NCBI GenBank assembly: GCA_902766915.1 | Contig: CACXFN010000126.1 | Location: 1-31,467 of the forward strand | Source: an uncultured Eubacteriales bacterium | Lineage (GTDB): Bacteria > Bacillota > Clostridia > Peptostreptococcales > Anaerovoracaceae | Reading direction: 5' to 3' | DNA: 31,467 nt | Part shown: positions 23,409-31,467 of the stretch, piece after piece | How the letters are laid out: the number at the start of each line of letters is the position of its first letter | Position numbering within the stretch: the stretch's first letter is position 1 | Program-made: the position numbers and the translations under genes | Notes under the pieces: generated by a model | The model's input: the letters and a program-made list of their open reading frames with translations, nothing else | What the model was told of the DNA's origin: nothing | The model's database searches: none

Positions 23409-24559
23409 ATATAAAAAGTTTAGAACTAATAAATTTTAGAAACTATAATGAACTCAATTTAAGCTTCGATAGAGGGGTAAATTTAATCCTTGGGAAAAAT
23501 GCACAAGGAAAAACAAACCTTATCGAAGCTCTTTATATTACATCAATTGGTAAATCATTTAGAACAAAAAATGATAGAGAATTGATTAATTTTAATAAAA
23601 ATAACGCATTTATTAAGGTAATTGCAGAAAAAAATTCATTTGATATAGAAATAGACGTAGAATTAGAGAAAAAAGGAAGTAATTCATCGATAAAAAGAAT
23701 AAAAAAGAATAAAAAAATACTTTCTAAGACTTCAGAATTGATAAATAACATGTTAATTGTTGTTTTTTCGCCTGAGGATTTAAAATTAATAAAAGATGAG
23801 CCGGAAAAAAGAAGGAGGTTTTTAGATAGAGAAATGTGTCAGATTTCTCCTTCTTATTATGAAAACTATTTAAATTATAGGAGAGCATTAAAACAAAGAA
23901 ATAATTATTTGAAAGACCTAAATAGGGATAATTTAAGGGATAATAAAACTAATTTGGATATGCTGGATATTTGGGATGAACAAATCGCTAATTATGGATC
24001 CAATATAATAAATCAAAGAAAAGTATTTATAGATAAATTGGATAACATAAGCAATAAGATTCATTCAGGTATTACTGAGAATAGGGAGAAGTTAAGACTG
24101 AAATATGAACCAAATATTGATTTTTTGGATGATAAAGAAAAACAAAAGGATCTTTTCCTGAATTTATTATTTGAAAAAAGAAATAAAGATATAGAAAATA
24201 AAACCACATCAATAGGACCACATAGAGACGATATAGCTTTTTTTGTTAACGATATAGATATGAGAAATTATGGATCCCAGGGGCAGCAAAGAACCTGTGC
24301 TTTATCTCTAAAATTGGCTGAATTATCACTAATTAAAGAAGAAACCGGAGAAGAAGCAATTCTATTATTAGATGATGTTATGAGTGAATTAGACACAAAT
24401 AGACAGGAGTTTCTAATTAAAACTCTTGATGAAAACCAGTTATTTATTACAGCAACGGAGATAGATGAAAAGGTCATAAAAAACATAGAAAAAAAGGGTA
24501 AAAAAACAACAATATATAGTGTAGATAACGGAAACGTTGAAATTGTAAGGGAAAAGTAA
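23405..24559 (+). CDS. recF: DNA replication and repair protein RecF
   Basis: An SMC-like ATPase that helps load RecA at gaps. The 384 residues have Walker A LGKNAQGKTN near 30-39, the ABC-type signature region SQGQQRTCALSLKLAE near 295, and Walker B LLLDDVMSELD near 320. The ATG overlaps the dnaN stop (ATGA), so translation is coupled. In many Bacillota a small S4-domain gene (yaaA) lies between dnaN and recF; it is absent here. AT content is extreme (10 of 60 bases are G or C at 23581-23640). Confidence 0.96.
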   Translation: MNIKSLELINFRNYNELNLSFDRGVNLILGKNAQGKTNLIEALYITSIGKSFRTKNDRELINFNKNNAFIKVIAEKNSFDIEIDVELEKKGSNSSIKRIKKNKKILSKTSELINNMLIVVFSPEDLKLIKDEPEKRRRFLDREMCQISPSYYENYLNYRRALKQRNNYLKDLNRDNLRDNKTNLDMLDIWDEQIANYGSNIINQRKVFIDKLDNISNKIHSGITENREKLRLKYEPNIDFLDDKEKQKDLFLNLLFEKRNKDIENKTTSIGPHRDDIAFFVNDIDMRNYGSQGQQRTCALSLKLAELSLIKEETGEEAILLLDDVMSELDTNRQEFLIKTLDENQLFITATEIDEKVIKNIEKKGKKTTIYSVDNGNVEIVREK

Positions 24560-24593
24560 GGTAATCTTAAAATATTAATTAAAAATAAGCCAA

Positions 24594-24633
24594 AAAAATC
24601 GCCATAGAGCGATTTTTATTTATTTTTTTATAT
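24594..24633 (+). terminator. intrinsic terminator after recF
   Basis: AAAAATCGC (24594-24602) pairs perfectly with GCGATTTTT (24609-24617) around a 6-base loop, and a T-rich tract follows to about 24633. It ends dnaA-dnaN-recF transcription before the gyrB promoter. Confidence 0.85.
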
Positions 24634-24655
24634 TTTTTGAGAAAATCAAAAAAAC

Positions 24656-24684
24656 TTGCTAAAAAAGGAATTTTAATATATAAT
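24656..24684 (+). promoter_or_regulatory. gyrB-gyrA promoter
   Basis: TTGCTA (24656-24661) and a perfect TATAAT (24679-24684) are separated by 17 bases. The transcript would have a leader of about 108 bases, containing two small inverted repeats: TGCTT/AAGCA (24692-24705) and ATATTGTT/AACAATAT (24710-24739). These could be part of supercoiling or leader control; that is only inference. Confidence 0.65.
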
Positions 24685-24783
24685 GTATTGATGCTTTATT
24701 AAGCACAAGATATTGTTTTTATTGAAAAATCAACAATATTCCATTATTAATAAATTTTTTACAAAAATCAAACATAAAAGTAA

Positions 24784-26727
<1,944 letters not shown>

Positions 26728-26743
26728 GAAAGGAGGGGCAGAA

Positions 26744-29260
26744 ATGGCAGATAAAAATAAAGAAAAAAACATTGGTAAAAATTTAATTGAAGATGCCAAA
26801 TTAGAGCAGCAAGAAATATACAAGGAAATGAAGCAGTCCTATATCGATTACGCAATGAGCGTTATTGTAGGACGTGCCCTTCCGGATGTAAGAGATGGAC
26901 TAAAGCCTGTACACCGTAGAATCCTATATGGTATGGGAAATCTGGGAGTTACACCAGATAAACCCCATAAAAAATCAGCCCGTATTGTGGGTGAAGTAAT
27001 GGGTAAATATCATCCTCACGGTGACTCATCAATTTATGATGCAATGGTGAGAATGGCTCAGGACTTCTCCATGAGATATATGTTGGTTGACGGACATGGA
27101 AACTTCGGTTCAATAGACGGAGATGGCGCGGCAGCCCAGAGATATACAGAGGCCAGAATGTCTCCTTTTGCATTGGAAATGCTTAGAGACATAGATAAGG
27201 ACACCGTTGATTTTAGAGACAACTTTGATGGTGAAGAGCAGGAGCCGGTAGTTCTTCCTGCCCGTTTTCCACAGCTTCTGGTAAATGGATCTAACGGAAT
27301 TGCAGTTGGTATGGCAACATCCATTCCTCCACACAACCTAAGTGAAGTCATTGATGCCACCGTACAACTAATAGATGAGCCTGAAAGCACAGTCGATGAG
27401 TTAATGAAAATCGTCAAAGGTCCTGACTTCCCCACAGGAGCACAGATTCTTGGAAAAGCGGGAATGAGGGATGCGTATAAAACAGGGCAAGGTAAGGTAA
27501 AGGTTAGATCGGTCTGTGAAATAGAAGAAACAAAGGGTGGAAAAACTCAGATTGTAGTTACTGAAATACCTTATATGGTAAACAAGGCACGCCTTATTGA
27601 AAAAATGGCAGAACTTGTGAAAGATAAAAAGGTTGATGGTGTATCGGCGATTCGCGATGAATCAAATAGAGAAGGCATCAGAATTGTAATAGAACTAAAG
27701 AGAGATGCCAATCCTCAGATTACCCTTAACAGATTTTACAAGCACACCCAGCTCCAGGATAGCGTAAGCATGATTATGCTGGCCTTGGTGGATGGACAGC
27801 CTAAGCTACTCACCTTAAAAGACTTCCTGGTGGAATATCTAAAGCATCAGAAAGATGTAGTAACAAGGCGTACACAATATGACCTTAATAAGGCTGAGGC
27901 AAGAGCTCACATATTAGAAGGGCTGAGAATAGCACTTGACAATATTGATGAAGTAATTAAAACCATCAGAGAATCATATAACGATGCAAAAGAAAGACTG
28001 ATGGCACGTTTTGGTCTATCTGAAATACAGGCTCAAGCCATTCTGGAGATGCAGCTCAGAAGACTCCAGGGTTTGGAGAGAGAGAAGATAGATGCAGAAT
28101 ACGAAGAGCTAATGAAGAAAATAGCATACTTCAAGTCTCTACTTGCTGATGAGAAACTCCTTATGGGTGTAATTAAGGACGAACTCCTGGAAATCAAAAA
28201 GAAATACGGAGACAAGCGTCGTACCAAGATTGTTAGAGATGAAGGCGAATTGGATGAAGAGGATCTGGTAGAGGAAGAGAAGGTTGCTATAACCCTTACT
28301 CATCTGGGGTATATAAAGAGAGTACCGGCGGATACATATAAGGCTCAGAAGCGAGGAGGAAAGGGAATAACAGGAATCACAACCAGAGAAAATGACTTTG
28401 TAAAAGACTTGGTTATGACCTCTACCCACGACTATTTGATGTTCTTTACAAATACCGGAAAGGCTCATAAACTGAAGGCTTATGAGGTTCCGGAGGCCAG
28501 CAGAACAGCCAGAGGAACACCGGCAATTAATTTCTTAAATATGCTCCAAAGAGAAAGAATAACTGCGGTTATACCAGTAAAGGATTTCTCACCGGAAAGA
28601 TATTTGATTGCAGTCACCAAGCATGGCCACATAAAGAAGACCTCTATGGATGAATTCGACACCAAGAGATCCACAGGGCTTATTGCCATTAATTTGAAAG
28701 ACGATGATGAGCTAATAGGAATCAAAGAAAGCACAGGAGAAAACAATATCATCATCGTAACCAAGAAAGGTAAATGCATCAGTTTCTCAGAAAAGGATGT
28801 AAGGCCCATGGGAAGAATCGCAGGAGGCGTCCGTGCTATCAAACTTGAAAAAGACGATGAAGTGGTGGCGATGGAATTGGTAGAACCCAAGCAGCAGCTT
28901 TTGGTTGTAACAGAAAATGGCTACGGAAAGAGAACACCTGTAGAGGATTATAAGATCCAGGCACGTGGCGGAAAAGGCCTGCTCACCTATGATAAAGCCA
29001 AATTCAAAAAGACAGGAAATCTGATAGGTGCCATGGTTGTTGATGAAAACGATGAAGTCTTCCTAATCAATTCCGATGGAATAATCATTAGAATAAGAGC
29101 CAAGGAAGTATCGGTCCTTGGTCGCGCTACCCAGGGTGTAAAGATTATGAAGGCGGAAGGAGAAACCAAAATCGTAGCCATGGCCAAGGCAATAAAAGAA
29201 GGGGAAGATGAAGAGCAGGAAACTACCTCCGGTGAAGAGGGAGAACAGTTAAAAATCTAG
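26744..29260 (+). CDS. gyrA: DNA gyrase subunit A
   Basis: DNA-cleaving subunit of gyrase. The catalytic tyrosine is Y134 in [12 protein letters not shown]. The quinolone-region residues equivalent to E. coli S83 and D87 are S95 and D99, both wild type in [10 protein letters not shown]. The C-terminal beta-pinwheel has the GyrA box QKRGGKGI, which separates gyrase from topoisomerase IV. The protein ends in an acidic tail ([16 protein letters not shown]). At 838 residues it is normal. GGAGGGG precedes the ATG. Confidence 0.97.
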   Translation: MADKNKEKNIGKNLIEDAKLEQQEIYKEMKQSYIDYAMSVIVGRALPDVRDGLKPVHRRILYGMGNLGVTPDKPHKKSARIVGEVMGKYHPHGDSSIYDAMVRMAQDFSMRYMLVDGHGNFGSIDGDGAAAQRYTEARMSPFALEMLRDIDKDTVDFRDNFDGEEQEPVVLPARFPQLLVNGSNGIAVGMATSIPPHNLSEVIDATVQLIDEPESTVDELMKIVKGPDFPTGAQILGKAGMRDAYKTGQGKVKVRSVCEIEETKGGKTQIVVTEIPYMVNKARLIEKMAELVKDKKVDGVSAIRDESNREGIRIVIELKRDANPQITLNRFYKHTQLQDSVSMIMLALVDGQPKLLTLKDFLVEYLKHQKDVVTRRTQYDLNKAEARAHILEGLRIALDNIDEVIKTIRESYNDAKERLMARFGLSEIQAQAILEMQLRRLQGLEREKIDAEYEELMKKIAYFKSLLADEKLLMGVIKDELLEIKKKYGDKRRTKIVRDEGELDEEDLVEEEKVAITLTHLGYIKRVPADTYKAQKRGGKGITGITTRENDFVKDLVMTSTHDYLMFFTNTGKAHKLKAYEVPEASRTARGTPAINFLNMLQRERITAVIPVKDFSPERYLIAVTKHGHIKKTSMDEFDTKRSTGLIAINLKDDDELIGIKESTGENNIIIVTKKGKCISFSEKDVRPMGRIAGGVRAIKLEKDDEVVAMELVEPKQQLLVVTENGYGKRTPVEDYKIQARGGKGLLTYDKAKFKKTGNLIGAMVVDENDEVFLINSDGIIIRIRAKEVSVLGRATQGVKIMKAEGETKIVAMAKAIKEGEDEEQETTSGEEGEQLKI

Positions 29261-29346
29261 CCTCTAACCTTATGTGTAACTCCGAATATTGAATAGGATT
29301 ACCAGATTATAATCGTAAACTGGCAATCAAAATGGAGGAAAAGAGA

Positions 29347-29745
29347 ATGGATAACCTAAAATTTATCATACCGGGTAAACCGGAATATATGACCATGATT
29401 AGACTGGCCACCAGCTCCATAGCTGCACAGGCAGGCTTTGATGTGGAGCAGGCAGAGGATATTAAAATAGCTGTGGTGGAAGCCTGCAAAAACATTTCAT
29501 GCCATGGAAGTGACGGATACAGCGAAAGATATGAAATCGAATACACAGTGGATCATGGATCATTTTGCGTAAAGGTTATTGATGCCTGCGATAAGCATTC
29601 CTTAGAGAAAATCAGTCAGCAATGCCAGAATTGTCCCCAAGAAGGCGACTTGGGAATGATACTTTTACATTCCCTAATGAGTCAGGTTAGCGTAGGGAAA
29701 GATGACTCAGGACATAAATATATTGAAATGGTAAAGAGTATATGA
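29347..29745 (+). CDS. RsbW-like anti-sigma factor (GHKL kinase fold)
   Basis: A 132-residue protein of the RsbW/SpoIIAB group that would bind and inhibit the sigma factor encoded next. The N-box region DIKIAVVEACKNIS (about 41-54) and EGDLGMILLHSLMSQVSV near 99-116 fit the fold. The usual DxGxG ATP-loop reads VIDACDKHS, without the glycines, so ATP use may be altered. The ATG at 29347 is chosen because GGAGG lies eight bases upstream; an ATG at 29332 overlaps that site. The stop overlaps the sigma gene (ATGA). No anti-anti-sigma (RsbV) gene is present beside it. Confidence 0.8.
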   Translation: MDNLKFIIPGKPEYMTMIRLATSSIAAQAGFDVEQAEDIKIAVVEACKNISCHGSDGYSERYEIEYTVDHGSFCVKVIDACDKHSLEKISQQCQNCPQEGDLGMILLHSLMSQVSVGKDDSGHKYIEMVKSI

Positions 29746-30482
29746 CGGATAGGGATATATTCCAAGATTATAAAAATAATCCCTCTGTAGAAAAGAGAAA
29801 TGAAATAGTAGAGAAATATCTCTATATGGTGGATATTCTTATTCGGAAATACTTAGGAAAAGGTGTGGATTACGACGATCTATATCAAGTAGGAGCTCTG
29901 GCATTAGTTCAGGCCGTGGACAGATTTGATCCGGATAAAGGGTTTGAATTCAGTACATTTGCCACACCCACCATATTGGGAGAAATAAAGAAATACTTTA
30001 GGGACAAACAATGGTCTTTAAAGGTTCCCAGAAGATTAAAAGAGATAGCTGCCAAAGTTCAGGATGCGAAAGAGAATCTTGCAACCAAGCTTCAAAGACA
30101 ACCTACTATTGCTGAAATATCAGAGGAAACCGGTCTTCCGGAGGACCAAATCATAGAGGCGCTGGATAGTGCCCAAGCTTATGGTACCTATTCTCTGGAC
30201 AAAACCTTTGATGATGCCGGAGAGGAAGGTGAAAACTCCTACTTGGAGAAATACACAGGGTTTGACGAAGTCGGATATGACAGAATCGAGCTTGGCGAAA
30301 TAATTGAAAAGGTAATGAAAACCTTTAATGACCAATACAGATTCATTTTTAGAGAAAGATTTTTGAACAACAAAAGCCAATCTGCAATTGCAGAGGAGCT
30401 GGGTGTTTCTCAAATGACAGTATCAAGGGCAGAGAAGAATATGGTTAAGAAGTTCCGGGAGGAACTACGTAGAGGGCAATAA
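29742..30482 (+). CDS. SigB/SigF/SigG-family RNA polymerase sigma factor
   Basis: An alternative sigma-70-type factor of 246 residues. Region 2 reads DLYQVGALALVQAVDRFDP and FSTFATPTILGEIKKYFRD near 45-85, followed by the subgroup signature LKVPRRLKE. Region 3 is near 110-130 (QPTIAEISEETGL), and region 4 has the helix-turn-helix QSAIAEELGVSQMTVSRAE near 213-231. Coupling to an RsbW-like gene points to general-stress (SigB-like) control by partner switching, but a sporulation SigF/SigG role cannot be excluded from sequence alone. Its start codon overlaps the anti-sigma stop. Confidence 0.9.
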   Translation: MTDRDIFQDYKNNPSVEKRNEIVEKYLYMVDILIRKYLGKGVDYDDLYQVGALALVQAVDRFDPDKGFEFSTFATPTILGEIKKYFRDKQWSLKVPRRLKEIAAKVQDAKENLATKLQRQPTIAEISEETGLPEDQIIEALDSAQAYGTYSLDKTFDDAGEEGENSYLEKYTGFDEVGYDRIELGEIIEKVMKTFNDQYRFIFRERFLNNKSQSAIAEELGVSQMTVSRAEKNMVKKFREELRRGQ

Positions 30483-30484
30483 GT

Positions 30485-31261
30485 ATGAATATAGGATTTA
30501 TAGGTTTTGGCCATATGGCCACGGCAATATTTAATGGGTTAATAAATGCAAATTTTATTGAGCCACGAGAGGTTTATGCTTGCGCGTCGAATTACGAAAA
30601 ATTTAAAGAAAGAGCGGCAGGCCTGCATGTATGCAAAACCGCTGCAGAGGTGGCCCAGGAAGCAGGAATTGTATTTGTTTGCGTTAAACCGGGGCAGGTG
30701 GAAGAGGTAATAAAACCTATTAAGAATCAACTAAGAGGATGTATTATTATTTCTGTTGCCTTTGGATTGGACTTTGATAAATACGAGGAAATATTCGAAG
30801 GTACGGATGTAAAGCATATATCAATAATTCCCAACACACCATGTGAAGTCTGTCAAGGAATAACCATAATAGAATCAAAGCATAATCTAAGCGATCCTGA
30901 ACTGGAGTTGGTTAAAGGAATCCTAAGGAAATTAGGAGAGATAGAATTTCTCCCTTCGGAAAAAATGTGGCTTGCCGGAGAGGTAAGTAGCTGTGGGCCT
31001 GCCTTTGCCGCTATGTTTATAGAAGCCTTGGGGGATGCCGCAGCAAAATATGGATTGGATAAGGACGCCGCATATCGGATCGTTTCACAGATGGTTGCAG
31101 GAACAGGACGTCTGCAACTGGAAATGGGAAAGAACCCCGGGGATATGGTGACGGAGGTTGCAACCCCCGGAGGTGTAACCATTAAAGGCGTAAATGCTCT
31201 TCGCGGTGCCAATTTCCATGACTTGGTAGCACTTGCAATAGATGCAATAGAAAACTCTTAG
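30485..31261 (+). CDS. proC: pyrroline-5-carboxylate reductase
   Basis: Last step of proline synthesis: reduces pyrroline-5-carboxylate with NAD(P)H. The 258 residues open with the Rossmann motif IGFIGFGHMATAI (about 3-15). VCVKPGQVEEV near 64 and IPNTPCEVCQG near 120 match the family. The C-terminal signature TEVATPGGVTIKGVNAL near 220-237 is close to the ProC PROSITE pattern. It starts two bases after the sigma-factor stop, so it is probably part of that transcript. No proA/proB genes lie in the window. Confidence 0.92.
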   Translation: MNIGFIGFGHMATAIFNGLINANFIEPREVYACASNYEKFKERAAGLHVCKTAAEVAQEAGIVFVCVKPGQVEEVIKPIKNQLRGCIIISVAFGLDFDKYEEIFEGTDVKHISIIPNTPCEVCQGITIIESKHNLSDPELELVKGILRKLGEIEFLPSEKMWLAGEVSSCGPAFAAMFIEALGDAAAKYGLDKDAAYRIVSQMVAGTGRLQLEMGKNPGDMVTEVATPGGVTIKGVNALRGANFHDLVALAIDAIENS

Positions 31262-31283
31262 TAGTCCATAATGGGAGGATAAT

Positions 31284-31467
31284 ATGAGTATTATTAGAAG
31301 AAAAGAAGATAGAGAAAAGGTTCTTCTGGAACAAAGATTTGGTGGCCCAGGAGTAGTGGATGTAACCAAGCTTATTAATAATGATGATGAACTGTACGGT
31401 AAAGGACGACTCTTTAATGACAACATTCTTGAAAAGAATTGCGGTATAGGCTTCCACGTCCATCAGG
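31284..31467 (+). CDS. cupin-domain protein (partial, runs off window)
   Basis: The first 61 residues are visible. The end GIGFHVHQ matches the start of the cupin metal-binding motif G(X)5HXH, and the basic N-terminus followed by GKGRLFNDNILEKN is common in small clostridial cupin proteins. GGGAGG lies five bases before the ATG. The function cannot be assigned from this fragment. Confidence 0.65.
   Translation, partial: MSIIRRKEDREKVLLEQRFGGPGVVDVTKLINNDDELYGKGRLFNDNILEKNCGIGFHVHQ

Noticed and set aside
29285..29313. Promoter for the anti-sigma/sigma operon around TATAAT at 29308
   Set aside because: No acceptable -35 box lies 16-18 bases upstream, and no SigB-type promoter motif was found; left unassigned.

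Overview
The window is the chromosomal replication-origin region of a low-GC Gram-positive bacterium. The order rnpA-rpmH-oriC-dnaA-dnaN-recF-gyrB-gyrA, the mnmE-mnmG-rsmG-parA-parB block and the rlmH, rsmA, rnmV, dnaD, dnaB, rplI and gdpP genes are typical of Bacillota. The clostridial-style gene content suggests a member of Clostridia, possibly near Peptostreptococcales; that placement is inference. No mobile elements, CRISPR arrays, tRNAs or rRNAs were found.

Layout. Positions 1-4249 hold a partial RocR-like sigma-54 activator (-), an ArsR-type repressor (+), a WalJ/YycJ-type metallo-beta-lactamase-fold protein (-), and rnhA-aroB (+). From 4270 to 11742 a tight minus-strand operon reads gdpP-rplI-dnaB-dnaD-(FtsB/DivIC-like)-rnmV-rsmA-rlmH. 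From 11908 to 17762, also on the minus strand, come mnmE-mnmG-rsmG, a double parS, and parA-parB. From 17934 to 20450 lies rpmH-rnpA-yidD-yidC-jag (-). The origin spacer is 20451-20765. To its right, on the plus strand, come dnaA, dnaN-recF, gyrB-gyrA, an RsbW-like anti-sigma factor with a SigB/F/G-type sigma factor, proC and a partial cupin gene. Transcription therefore diverges from oriC on both sides, so nearly all genes run with the replication fork; the 1299 repressor and rnhA-aroB are the exceptions.

The genes cover replication initiation (DnaA, helicase, DnaD-type loader, clamp, gyrase), origin segregation (ParAB-parS), translation and RNA maturation (L34, L9, RNase P, RNase M5, RsmA, RsmG, RlmH, MnmEG), membrane insertion (YidC, YidD), cell-wall and division control (Jag, FtsB-like) and c-di-AMP turnover (GdpP).

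The most interesting departures from the ordinary plan are: (1) DnaA has a rewritten DNA-recognition motif, and the origin carries repeated non-canonical boxes of the form TTATCCTTA; (2) a DnaD protein ends in what looks like the zinc-binding N-terminal domain of a DnaI/DnaC helicase loader, with no AAA+ loader gene beside it; (3) two perfect parS sites form a 25-bp inverted repeat that resembles a terminator between rsmG and parA; (4) GdpP lacks its membrane anchor; (5) rnhA appears to be leaderless; (6) dnaA-dnaN-recF is a strongly AT-rich block between neighbours of about 42% GC.
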